A DNA stretch of 64,000 bases from Marsupella aquatica (Eukaryota; Marchantiophyta), in NCBI GenBank assembly GCA_973895155.1, contig OZ316897.1:11842001-11906000 (forward strand), given 5' to 3'. Every line of letters starts with the position of its first letter. The stretch's first letter is position 1. Positions 1 through 12,800 of the stretch are shown here, piece after piece. Under the pieces are notes generated by a model. That model worked only from the letters and a program-made list of their open reading frames with translations, was not told where the DNA came from and made no database searches. A program made the position numbers and the translations under genes.

Positions 1-65
1 CCAGACGAATTTTAGCGTGTCGCAGTTGGCACTGCTTTCAATGACTCCATTGCTTTCACGTGCAG

Positions 66-1801
66 CCCTTGAAATTCCTGAGTATGAAGACACGCACACC
101 CCAGAATACAAGAAGAAGTATGAGGAAATGGTAAGTACTCCACCTTTCAAAGAGCCCTAATTTTGTGTGTTTCTGGGATCCTTCCTATTTCACTTTGAGC
201 CCTGGTCCTAATAGATAAGTGGTAGGTCACTTGGATAGCTTGGTCACTGTTTGTACGTATATCAAGTTTTGGCTTGTTCTGACAAAGTAAATTTCATGGT
301 TCGTTTCGGAAGCTAGATACGCTATAGACCTCCTGTTTGGGAGCGTCTGCTCTTCGGGATAAGTAAAGGAACCCTAGACTCGACTTGCATTCTTGCAAGC
401 ATCTTAGAAGACCAAAGCTATTCACCTTAAAATTAGGAATTCCAAATAACGCACTCGTCTTCTTTGTTGACTTTTGGTGAATGCTTGTCTGAGCAGATGA
501 AGACGGCAACTCAGTTGGAAGAGGAATCCAAAAGGGAAATCGTGAGGCTGGATTCTGAGATTGACAAGATAAAGCGAGAGAAGGTATTTTCCATTCCATT
601 CTCTCCGGAGGAATGAATAAATGAGGACCCACATATCATGCGGGCCGTTAAAACGGGAAACTATCCACCGTCCAATTACCTATTAACGGAAAACTATCCA
701 CTGTCCAAACACGCAGAACTGATCAAAATGGGCATTACTAGTCGAAACTTCAAATCTACAGTTTGTCAAATCTTTATGTCGAGAAAGGGGAAGAATCAAG
801 TAACTTATTAGAATTTCATAATGGTACTGGAGATCATGCTAGATGAGGCTGACACTCTGAAAATGCGGAAAGGACGAGAACTGTCCAATTTTGGATTCAT
901 AATGGGCTTCATTCTGTCTGTTCTTTCCAAGGCTATGGGAAAAATATTGAGAAGTTGGTTTTTCAGTGTCTTCGTCTCAAGCATCCCTCGCGCAGAAATT
1001 TCCTGACTGATATTTTGGGAGACGGACATTTCTGAAAGTGTGTACACATCCCCGATGTTGGGAGAGCTGCAGTTTTTGTTTCCTTTGTTTTCTGTTTTTA
1101 TCTTTGCTTCGCATGTTAAAATTTCCTTCCATACAATTTTAGGAGAGAAGGCATATCAGAATTTGCGTTCAATGCATTTCTTTGGTCAATATGTCACGTT
1201 TTAACTGGACTGCAGCCCATCCTTCATTGTTAAAGTTGTGTCCGTTGTCTTACATAACAAAAATCTATCAAGAGTGACCACAGTTCCGGCTACTATCATT
1301 ATGCCACACCTGAGCGATATCCTACACACAGAAAGATTTATGTAGGATTTAAGCTTACACGCAAACTTTCGCAATCTGCTTTGGGGGCATTGGAACGTTC
1401 TGGTTGATATATCAATTCTGCAACCTTCATTGTTAACAATATTCTAAACCCACCACAGGCACAAGTTTTTCTCTTTTCCCAGTTTCCCTAAGCTGTATTT
1501 GCATTTCAATTCAGTTTAGTAGGAAAAGATACTAATGTATCTATGATTAAAGAGTGGCTAAAATCGTAGACGTCGTTTGTTGTAAGACATCCAAGGACTG
1601 TGGTCGTGTTGTACTGTCGGGCTTATGACTTTAATGGGACAAGAGAAGGGGAATGCACAAAATGTCTGAGGTCGATGATATATATGGGATGTCCTTTTTC
1701 AGGAACAATTGCGAACACGGACGGTGGATGACTATTTCCGTGAGAATCCCAAGCTCCAAGAGGAAATCGATGGTGAAATCAGGAATCAGAACTGGGCCTA
1801 G
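66..1801 (+). CDS. ATPQ: Mitochondrial ATP synthase subunit d, C-terminal exons (5' part outside window)
   Basis: Three exons are read: 66-130, 497-583 and 1703-1801. They are bounded by CAG acceptors and GTAAGT/GTATTT donors and keep one frame to TAG at 1799-1801. The encoded tail runs from a LEIPEYEDTHTPEYKKKYEEM segment through a charged coiled-coil-like stretch to VDDYFRENPKL and the end IRNQNWA. From memory, plant F1Fo ATP synthase subunit d has the matching order: EIPKY, TPEYK, a Lys/Glu-rich helix, DEYFEKHPELKKK and EIRNDNWGY. Subunit d belongs to the peripheral stalk that holds F1 against the rotor in the mitochondrial inner membrane. The first visible codon is split across the upstream intron, so the N-terminal exons lie left of the window. 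Introns are 366 and 1119 nt. The protein ends two residues earlier than the Arabidopsis form. An AATAAA lies at 1866, 65 nt after the stop. Identification rests on recalled family sequence, not a search. Confidence 0.85.
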
Positions 1802-4660
1802 GAGCATCTACCTGCTTCGTAATCAGACCTTTTCCAGTATCCATTGTGAAGTGCTCAGGACGGTTAATAAACGGCAGAATTGAAATTTAGTGTGCTCACA
1901 TAAATAGCGGGCACTTTGTTGATGTTGGCCGTATGCCTGGGAGCAGACTGATGTTTGGTTGCCATTGTTTGGTGAGGCTGAAATGCCTCAGTTTCAAACT
2001 GTGGTAAGTTTGGAGCTGCTTCATTGAGTGTCTCGAGCACCGGCGGACGTAAATTGCTGGCTGGGTTTGCCACTTGATGAACTCACCAGCTGGCACTGAG
2101 AATGCTGTAATCTCTCTGAAGCAGCATGAGTCATTTCTGAGTCTCAGTTTGCGGTTGTCATTTGCCATTTCCACTTATCACGACTCCTTCGTTTGAAGCA
2201 TATGTACTCTCAAGCTATCGAAAGCTAGAGTCACATGTTAACTTATCAGGAGTGATTTGAGTTTGTAATTTGCAAGTGTCCCTTAATTGTCAACAGTGAC
2301 GATGCTCTCACTCAGGATGTGGATTGCATCCCCAAGGATTTATTCTGTGGGAAAAGAGCGTTGGCAGTTGAAGATGCTCAGTGACTCTGCCATCCAGCTG
2401 AATGAATGAATGATTGGATTTAAAGTCTTAAGTCATTTGGGACCCGTTCACGCCATGGGATCAAACATTGATGTCCGGGAGTTATCCATCCACCAAGCAG
2501 GTGGTATTGATGTTGCAAATGTTCTGAATCCGCATATTTGTCTTGTTCAGTGCATTGAAAAGGGCAATTTGCAATCTCCTGTAGTTTGTAAAGGGATAGT
2601 AAGTTGAAGCTATACCATCTTGCAACTTTTATTATGTACAGCTTAAATCACTTGCTAGCTTATGGGTCAAATTTGTAGTTTTGTAACTCCCGAATCCACA
2701 AAGGGCTCATTGGGGGGTTGAAGATTTTAATGCATGGATTAGATTGAGCTTTCTCTAGAGATAAGTGAATTTCATTGTGGTTTTTTTTTGTTGGTATTTG
2801 TTTAAAGCCATTTTTTCACTTGCCTCCATCTATATGTCTAGAGGAATACTGGATGCAACAAGGCATTGCTTGAGGAATATGATCAGTTGTACGCGTTTGA
2901 ATAGCTGATCTTTGCAGTAAGCCCAGATGCCCTGTGCTGCTACTGATATTTAATTGCTCAACTCGAGCAAGATTTCCACTCAAATCACTTTTGTGAGCCA
3001 GCAATTATCCACTGTGAAGACACTTTGCCAACCTTATCTTCAATTTCATTCATGTCTAACCAAAAGCTTGTGTGAAAAAAGGAGAACCTGTATCAGCTTC
3101 CTTACAAGTTTATTAAAGAAACAAAAGTAACTGGTCCATGAAGTGGATAGTAAATTTCGCTTTCCTCAATGCCTTACTCTAGAAAATTGGTTTTGAAAGC
3201 AATCCGCCAGATCTGGCGACTTTCACTTCTAACTGAATTCACCGTCTACATGCCCTTCAATACTAGCCATTACAAATAACACTTTGCCCATTCTCCATTG
3301 TTTTGTGTATGATATTGTTCATTTAGCTCATTTTAGTTAAACAATTGGCACACTTGTAAACACATGCACTAAAAACAATGACAATGTTTTTATTTGGAAC
3401 ATCTTTAGTGACAAAATAATTAAAACGAGTTAAATTTTTTAAATTTTTTTGAAAATGTTATATAAACGCTTGAGTTTCTAATATGGACTATCATGATTGC
3501 CACTGCATGGATAACAAGCCACAAACTGCAGAAACATGATAGGCGACGTTGTCACAGAGAATTCTGGCATATGCTCTACTTTGATCCATCAAACTGACCA
3601 AATGAGAGGAGTGACGGAGGAAAAGTGTCCTCCAACTTTCACATAATTCCCCCAAAATCCACATCAATTGTCATGTTTAAGATCGGTTGACTTTAACTTC
3701 TTCCTAAATTTCCGATCTTACCATAAATGTATTATCCCATGGAATTGGCAGTCCCAGCAATCTTAGGGAATGCCAAAAAGGGGCCAAAAACAATAAATAT
3801 TTGATTTCTAAAACGATAGAAAATTCCTTCCCTGGAAAATATGAGACAAGACTCCAGAGTATTCCGACAGACGAATCTCTCCCTGCCAAGCTCATAGATG
3901 GACCTCAAAACCAATACATTGTCCAGTTCCTAGAAATTTACATTTTCTGCAGAAAAAAGGTATGATGCGGTCACCCAAAAGTTAGCTCACGATTTCACAA
4001 TATTTTTTTATCAAAGCCACCTCATATACTCATCAAATTCTGGACAACTAACAAGACGATAACCAAATGAATGTAGTTAAGCAAGGACCATTTCCATCCC
4101 TTAAAAACAAAAAATATCACTGCAAAATTATAAACTTAGTTATTGGCGATGTCAGACAAACCAGTCAAGTGACAATTAAAGAAAATTAATACAAAAACAA
4201 ATCCACTAATGGACTACTTAGCGGAAAACCAAAAAGTGACAAATCAATACAAAAAGGGTCTATTTCCCAATCAACACAAGATTGACATGACACTATTACA
4301 AGTAAGATACAACCACATATCGGCTATGTTGAACTAACAAACACAAAAGTAACACAATACCAGAAACACTCCACGTTTTGGCTATATCCTCAGATGCTGT
4401 AAATCACTGACACTGCAATACAAGACCCAATAGAACTACTGGCTATGGCAGCACTATTTTTTTAAAGTAAACAATAATAACTGATTTAATTACAACCCAA
4501 AATTGTCTGGGCGAACTCAAACTGACATGACAATACAAGAAGTTAAAGTCAACCTTGGTTAAGGCATGGTGGACTGCCCGGTTACTTGCTTAAATTATCA
4601 TTGGTTGATTGATTTTGAATTTTTTAATGCTAGCCAGGTTTGATGCTTGATCATGATCTC
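1802..4660. other. Intergenic, including the ATP synthase d 3' UTR
   Basis: The first few hundred bases are the likely 3' UTR of the upstream gene. The rest is AT-rich, with only short open frames of random composition on both strands. I see no domain, RNA gene or terminal repeat. Confidence 0.5.
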
Positions 4661-4667
4661 TTTTTTT

Positions 4668-4712
4668 GGGGGGGGGGGGGGGGGTGGTGTGTGTGTGTGT
4701 GTGTGTGTGTGT
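4668..4712. repeat. Compound microsatellite: G17 followed by (GT)n
   Basis: A run of 17 G is followed directly by about 13 GT units. Confidence 0.95.
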
Positions 4713-6200
4713 TTAAACACTAAACCATTAAACGCTAAACTTTCTCGTTGGTCACCATTCTCGTTGGTCCATTCCTCTGTTCAGTGATTGTGGTAGTCAC
4801 AAGTTAGCTCAGATGAGAGTAATCTTCATCCAAATTTAAACGCATAGTGGATCTCAAACACTCTTATACAAAATCAAGCAAATTTTCATTAAATCCATGC
4901 TATCCCTGTTAAAATAAACATTTTATTCTATGGATCCCATGGAGGCTGAAGGATCTTATGATTAAAGAAGAACGTTTGAGATGGAGATCCCATGCATTTG
5001 AGCTTATAGCTGTTGTCTGTGGTGTTTCGCCATGGTTTTTGCCAATCTTAAAAAACTGATGGGAAAGAACAGTCATAACTAAAAGTGAATGAAATTAATC
5101 TTCCGCCCAACCTGTGGGATATTGATCTCATCGACATAACTTAAATTAATTGTTCCCTTTGAGCCACAACCACAAAGGTTGCCAGCTTACTAAAGTATAT
5201 CACTTTGCCAAGTAACTAACAATATAGCAGTCTCAAAATGTTGCACAATTGCCAAAGCAAGCAAGGTTGTGTGGTTGCTCACTTGAATAGGGATTCATAG
5301 GTCTTGGGTTGAAATGTTGTAACTGGTTTCTGTTGCTTTACTTTAAAAAATCAAAATAAAATTGTACAACAACTAAAGCCTCAAAACCTGGAGATAGGAT
5401 CTGAAAGGCCAAGACCCAATAAAGGGGAGGAAGACTAGATCTTGAATAAGACAAAATAACCCAAGGAGGCCAAAGAGATAAAAACGCAGAAGACCAAAAA
5501 AAATCCAGAAAAACCCCAGCAGAGCAAAGACCCAAACAGAGAGTCCCCTAGAACTATTATAAAGTTATTTTATTTCATTTTATTTATAATAGGAATTCAG
5601 CATATTGAGGAATCTGTACTTCGTTGTCTTATATGATAGTTGTTGAAGATCCTGCTGAGTGAGTTATAGCTCTAGCTCAGCAGTTGCCAACTGAACCATT
5701 CATGTGGTATCTGTTACTGGATACCCCTTACTGCCATTCACGTTCACCCAATAAAAAATAGATTATTATATTTTTGGCTAGATTAGCAAAATAATTAAAT
5801 ACAAAAGATGAACCTGGAAACAATTTTGGCATGTAATGTAAGCATACTATATTTGGGGTCCTTGTGAAACCTGAAAGAATTTTGTCACGCAGAATTAAAA
5901 AAAAGCATTCTACGCATCATCCTGGCACTAACCACTGACTTTTCAATGTTGAGATTATTTCCTAAATTAAATAGAGGTGGTGTGAACCAGGATAGCCCTA
6001 CCTATAGGGTAATAGAAATATTATAGAAAAATAACTTTGCGGTGGGCATTATTGTCCTTCGGTGAGCTACTGTAGTGGTGCTGGACTTAATATATAGTTT
6101 GCTGTTGCATGGTAGCGGACAGAAGGGATTCTGCAAGATACCAGACTCGATCGAGGTTACATATGCAGATCCAGATCGACAGTTGAAAGCTACCTAACTG
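4713..6200. other. Intergenic with one dispersed A-rich repeat copy
   Basis: There is no gene. The stretch at about 5390-5560 is purine-rich, with AAGACCCAATAAAGGGGAGG followed by repeated CCAAGG and ACCCC blocks. It resembles the segments near 15.0, 15.8 and 34.1 kb, so it is probably a degenerate copy of the same dispersed repeat, perhaps the tail of a LINE. Confidence 0.4.
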
Positions 6201-6208
6201 CACACATT

Positions 6209-6844
6209 GGGGAACGAGCTTGCTTCCACTCCTAAATTTGCTTCGGATCGGGGAACGAGCTTGCTTCCACTCAAATTGTTTCCGATTGCTGGCCATAATT
6301 AGTATTGATTCTAATTGGGGTGTCTCAAATACAATGAATTATTTTCCCTTCATGATTGACCTTCTTTGGGAGTGTTATGAGTCAGGGCAGCGGGAAAGAC
6401 TCTTCCGGTACAAATGTGAGGCTAGACCAGTCACGCTAGGAGTCATGACTATACAAATGTGAGGCTAGACCAGTCACGCTAGGAGTCATGACTAAACTGA
6501 GTGTCGATGCTACAAGAAGAGTACCAGATTTCAATGTGTTCATGAACTCATCTTGCCATTTTCACTAACTGCAGCAATCCTTCTCAAATCCCTTCTGATC
6601 ATGAACTCATCTTGCCATTTTCACAGACTGCAGTAACCCTTCTCAAATCTGAGAGCACTAAAATATCATTGCCTCACTATATATACCAAGTTTTGGTGCA
6701 CCCCGAGTGCATCACGGGACGCCCATGAGGTGCTTTGTTTCTTTCAATATTTGACACTCACTAATTTCTCCAGATACACCATAATTCTACATCGAGTTTA
6801 TGTTGTCTCCAGATCCACCAGAATTCTACATCGAGTTTATGTCG
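6209..6844. repeat. Cluster of four unrelated two-copy tandem duplications
   Basis: Four independent direct duplications lie within 640 bp. Their starts and periods are about 6209 (41 bp, GGGGAACGAGCTTGCTTCCA), 6411 (43 bp, GTGAGGCTAGACCAGTCACG), 6541 (59 bp, CATGAACTCATCTTGCCATT) and 6767 (39 bp, ATTCTACATCGAGTTTATG). Each pair is nearly identical while the four units are unrelated. This looks like repeated local slippage or repair duplication rather than one satellite. Confidence 0.85.
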
Positions 6845-6849
6845 GGAAT

Positions 6850-9800
6850 TTCTGGACTCTTCGAGCAAAGTGAACACCACTGTACACATATATAGCTCAC
6901 TCGGACGTCTAATATTCTACCGAATTGGAACTCCAGCACTTGTCGTATTTGCAGTAGTGGGCAGGATCTCCGATCCTTACCACATCATGATCAATCGATG
7001 CTTCATCTTGGATCTCTACCCACTGTAACTCAGAATATTCATGCACCTTCCAGTCATCGATGTTCAGACGCATTCCACCTGGCAAGGCTACTTAGGAGGC
7101 GTTTGAATTCAGTCCTAGGTTCCCAGTGAGTAGAACTTTGTGTGGGATCGGAAGAACGAGCACTACTGATGTGTGTTCATGAGACCAAATTGAAAGTCAA
7201 TTTTCGAAACCCGGCGAAATTGAACCAGTCAAGGAAAGCGCTCTCCGGCCCGGAAATTGGAATCCAAGCGAAATGCCTGCTGCTGATTGAAACATAAGAG
7301 TCAAATAATCAGAGCTAAAATCAGCTTGAATTAGAATGAGGAATCCAATTTACTCAATCCACAGAAAAACGGTATAAAGTAAGAGTGGGTTGCTTGTCCT
7401 TTTTGCACGAGTCTCTCTGCCTGGACAACACTGAGGGCCGTTATTCAAATGAACTCTTCCGCTGTTTGGACTCTCCACGCTCGTGTCTCCGGGCCGCTTA
7501 CTCAAGGTACTACTAGATGTCCGGGGACAAGGAGACACTCAGTCCCCTAGACAAGACAGTACTGTTGCCAGGGTAGGGACAATAAGTAGCTTCATAAGCC
7601 GACAGATTTCCCAGTTGCAATGAGATATCAGATGACTCGTAATCTACAACCAGGTGCAGCCATCACAAATATATCACATAGACGAGAGATGATCTCTACA
7701 GCTCGAAACGGAGCTGAACTCGTTGAGGAATCTTAGCACTGTTCGATATATATCTGGAAAACTGAAACTCATGGCATAATAATCTAGAAGTCAGGTTTAG
7801 GTGATATTGAGTCCCAAACCCATTTGTGGGAGAATACACACGTGTGACGTGTATGTTTTGAAAGAATCTTTTGGCTAACAATTTGGGTCGTTTGCAATCC
7901 TGCTAAGTATTCTTCCATCGGTAGAACGGGCGTAGACGATGCTATTGAGGAGAAGTGTAGTAGACGGTGAAAGACCTCCCTTCAGGAGAGGACGCATATG
8001 GCGACTGTTGACCTGGCGCAGCAGCTTCAGAAACGCCATCTGGAACGACGTACTGGCCTGAACATTGGCCAAGTCTGAACATTGACCAGTACGTCGGGGT
8101 GACCAGTTGGAACTCGATCAGAAGTGGAACGGCTGCTTTCCAGAATGTGGAGTGGATGCCAATTTAGGTAAGATCAATAATCTATGATAGCGGTAAGGAA
8201 CAATCATGTCCATTTCGGTCAAGACAGGAGTAGATGGGGCTTGTGCTATCATGCACCCACGATGTCGATTGGGATTGGATCTTTGTACATTCTCCGACTT
8301 TCTCAATGGAACCGTATCTAACCTTCGGATTAAGTTTAAATTCGGAAGGCAAGACAATACCTAACTCAGCCACTGTACCTACTGTCGAGCCAATTCAGCT
8401 TTTGACAGTCACGCTAAGTATCGAGCAAGATCCATCTAGTGAGACACCATCTGGTTCGGATGACGGTTCACTAAACCACTTCGCAGTCGGAGTGAATTCC
8501 TTGGCCAGATCTTTAATAAATTGCTGAAATTAATAGTTCAATTTGGAAGATTGTTTGGTTTGTTCGTATTATGCTTTAAAGATGTACATTGCTCTTATGG
8601 ACGTTAATAGTGCAACGAGCTGATAGAGGGCATAATCTGCCTCGGGAGGTTCTTCCGGTGGTTCACGCCTCGAGAAGTTGACTTTCCGTGGTTGACCGTG
8701 TGGAAGTGATTGGACCATGTACATGACCCCTCTTTTGTTTGCTGAATGCGTTTTGTCACTCACGGTTTGAGCTGATTGTCTTCCTAGCTTGTTTGTTCAG
8801 ATTATTGATTCAGTTGCATATATAGATGTAGATGTATTCATGTGCGTCGACAGGATATGAGCTAGAAGGATCGTTTGTTCCAACCTAGCCTCAAGCTAAG
8901 TATCGATCTATTCTTCATCCTCAAAATTTGTCTACACGGTGCATGATCGAAGTCAACATTCCTTTCCATTGTGAATCACAATTACTTTATGTACTCCATC
9001 TTCTATACAAAGTCACAAACTCGGGACATGAAATCTTTCTGCCAGTACCCTTAAAAAAGGTTCCATCTCGGAAAGTCTGGCCCCAATGTAATAGCATATT
9101 ATTTTTCGTTGGGAGACATGGTCTACTCAGGAAGCTAATTGAGCTGTCGAGAAAGCAGCCAGGCACTTGAGCTGGGAAGCTAAAAGATTGGCGCTTGCTT
9201 TCAAAAGAATTTAAAACAGTTGAAGCTTTTAATTGTAATAACTGAAAAAGCGAGAACTGTTGGCAAATTAAATACGCTCGCAAATACGCACGCTATGCAT
9301 CCCAGGAGCAGACTGATGCATTGAAGATGCCAATCAAACGCAGCCAAAGCCCGGGCAAAAACCACCAGAAACGACAAGGGAGCCGAAGGGAATCATAGAC
9401 CAAACTCGAAGTGATCTTAGAATGATGTTCTCTTTGGAAACAGAGCACGGTAGGAATACTCCTGCCTCAACGTACCTGTTCCCGGACCTTGGGCTCTACG
9501 CAGGGAGTAGTGTGTAAAGAATCGTTTTTCCGCTATCGATCGGATCCGCGGAAGACAGGAAATTAAGCAGTAGATTAGATGTACTGGGATCAAAGCATCG
9601 ACTGGGATCCGACGTTGTGATAATGGATCTTAGGCGGGATCTTAGGCTGTTAGTCACAAGTTTACACATCTCAGAAAATTGATGGGAACAAAAAAGGTTC
9701 GAAGCAATCGTCTTCCAAACCGGGGACAAGATCAGCAATGTCCTTCTTGACTGGGACAGGACTAGTAGTCACAATGCTCCCCCTAAACTAAGATAGCATA

Positions 9801-12800
9801 CCATCAAAGGTTAAAGTACTGAATCCTGTACAAAGAACGTTGGTGCTCTACCGGGTGCTCCAATTGATAAGCTACTGAAGGCCGTCGATCTTTTGACCGT
9901 CTGATCCATTATCGTCTGTCCCTAAGACAAGGGTGACCCACGCGCTGGTCAAGCTGAATGTCATTCTTGGGGCACAAGAATGAACAAACTTTGTGTCTTT
10001 AGCGCAGGATCCTAATTAAAGTAGGGAGCCATTAACAGACTATGAACAAATTCAAAGAACTTTTGCTCTTTGCATGCTCAAGACGCCCACAGTGTACGCA
10101 CTGTGTTTCGAACTTTTCTTGCTTGTGTTACATATTGTGTGCCACACTCACATCTAAGCCACCGAACAGCCACCCGCAGTGCACTGAAACTTGGAACACA
10201 CACACAAACATACACTTCAACGTACCTGCCCAAGACTCTTTCATGATCGATCAATAACGCCAAATCTGGCAACCACGTGGAATAAATATCAGTAACACTG
10301 ACTGAAGCCATTTTTAGGACGAAGATACAAGAATGTTGGAGTCTCTTCTCAATTTCGGGATCTGAGCATTGAATTGTCGATCTCCCATCCAAGTTGAGTT
10401 ATATGCTTGATGGTCCCCTGGTGAAACTGATAACTTGTTTACCTGATAGGGCCCCATGAAAGTCAGTTTAAGTTCAAGTTTCCAACCAAACTCGGGCTCG
10501 AGAGACGTACAGCAGAGGTGCGGGGTTGGGAGTTGTACAGTACGAGTCAGTACTCAGTACCCAAGTGGCACATTGGAGGAAACCATGGGAACTGGCATTA
10601 AATATACTAACCGGACTGTAAGAGCAAATAATGATGTACACGAATGTGACTGTTCAGTTCAATAATAGACGGCATTTCATGGAATCCTATCGGACCCCAC
10701 ATGATCGATTGTGAACATGTTCTATACTTTTTGTGTAGGTCTAGTCTAGCTTTTTAAGATTAATCGAAAGCAAAATCGTAGAATAAGTCAAACTGAGAGT
10801 CAAAACTATTGTCGTTAATAACTGAGGTGTAGAAAGAGCGGACAAAACTGAAGTCATTTAAGTCGTATAAACCCGAAATAAAAACGTACTAAACAAGTAT
10901 AAACAAAAGTAGACAAAAAGTGTTGTTACACGTACCACCAGTGAGCAGCACTCGACGCTCTAATTAAAGATAGTAAGCTAGGCTCTAGGATTAATTTGTT
11001 TGGTTCGCGATTACACCGTTTGGGAATTTGTGAAAGGTGTCTGGAAATCGTTGCCACGAGAATGTCGCCATGAAATCCGTTGAAGGTTACCATATCATTA
11101 GAACTGTCGATAATATGCCGTACATCATGCCAGTATCGAATTTACGCATTGGCAAGATTCTCCAATCATGCACGGAGCAGATCGTCTAAGCTTGCATGCA
11201 TGAACGTTGTGAGGCTCAGTAAGTTGCGATAAATCCTCGTTGACTGTTTCTCGCATGTCACGTTCTTTGTATTAGTCGAAATATATGCCCTAAAACATAG
11301 TAATTGCAGATCGATATGCGGATTTTCGCTACCAATTGCAGTCATAGTTTGAATGGTCGAGTAGTTACAAAAGTAGTCAGCGCGCCTACAGAATATCTTT
11401 ATTGAATGCTTAAAGCACGTACTGTGCGATACATAATTGTCATGGCAATTTAGTATCGATCTGTTTTCATAGATCGATGCTATAAGGTGCATACTATTAA
11501 GAGTTATGCAAGCTAATCTGAACTGTTGCTGTTGTCGCAGAGGGGATTTATGACTGGAAATCGATAAGTTAATCTGCTTATCGTAGTTACCGTTTTATAC
11601 ATGCTAAGTTCCTGAAAGTCAACGAGCTAAGACAATAGCCAGGATTCGTTTCCAATCCTGGCGGGCCTAACAAATGAATATTCTTCCTGGGCTTGTCAGA
11701 ATGGTTCAATTGAATGCTGAAGATCAGACTAGCATTGCAATCGAACTTTTGGGGGCAGAATCTATGCGAAGACTATTATTGGACCCGAAAACCTAAGCTG
11801 AATAGGCCAGGTCAGTCTGGAGGATCTGTGGCTGAAGCTGAAAACAAAGCCCCTTAATTTCTCTTGAATGCATGATTGAGGTTCGTTTACAGTTCATCAC
11901 AGCCAATGAAGAAAAACGCTAGGTTTCAGAAACTTGAGTACACTTGGACATTGGACTGATTAGCCTGCAATCGGATTGGTACTGAGATTTCTTGGAAATC
12001 TTCACCCGGCGAACACTACAGATTCCACTCTGACTTACAGCAGTTTCAACGAAGCTACCGAATAGACCTCAAGAACACTAGAGAGATAAGTCCAGTGTGT
12101 CTTACAAAGCGTAGTTACATGCAAAACTATGGGATCGGTGACTCGTTGAAAGGTTTAGGCTTGATAACTTACTCAATAGTGCATGACCAAGTGACGAATT
12201 ATGAGCACGCTCCTGAAGCTCAAGTTGGACTTTCATCGCGCTCTTAAGTTTTAATTTTCATGTGGAGTGTATATCGCAAAGAGGAACTGCCTCAAAACTG
12301 GCTCCTCGTAAGACTCACGAATGACAATGAACCTCGTAAAATTGGAGATATTAGTCCGGCGATAGCTTTTCGCAGAAGAATGTAGATAGATTTTTGACAG
12401 TAGGCCCGCAAGTAGGGAAACTTCCACGACCTACCTGTCATTGAGACCTTCCCATAAGAAAATACAGGGTTGACGGTACTAAAAAATCAACTTCCCACAT
12501 ATATGCACTGTCAAAATAATTACGGAAGGACAACGAAAAATTCATACTCGAGTGAAAAAACTCTATTGTTGGGAAACAAGTTTCTAGGTGGCAAAAAAAT
12601 TACAACAAAAATAAAAGATACGTAGTAGTCCTACAGATCTTCCAGCTTGATAAGATGGAGGAATAATGATGACTGTTTAAAAAGAAACTCATCCACTTGG
12701 TGGAGGTCAATTGAAAGTAGATATGGGTCCAGCCATGTGGAGCAAAGGGGGTGAAAAACCAGTCCAATTGGTGCTGACCAATTCTCCCTATACACATACG

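Noticed and set aside
8234-8527. 97-residue plus-strand frame rich in Ser/Thr
   Set aside because: No motif, no context, and a length compatible with chance in 64 kb.
8569-8763. 64-residue minus-strand frame (EPPEEPPEADYALYQLVALL)
   Set aside because: Composition is protein-like, but no family, promoter or companion exon could be found. It is kept only as something to check against RNA data.
10231-10311. Possible minus-strand first exon (MASVSVTDIYSTWLPDLALL) ending in GGCAG/GTACGT
   Set aside because: The donor is good but no convincing downstream exon was found, so the gene model is unsupported.
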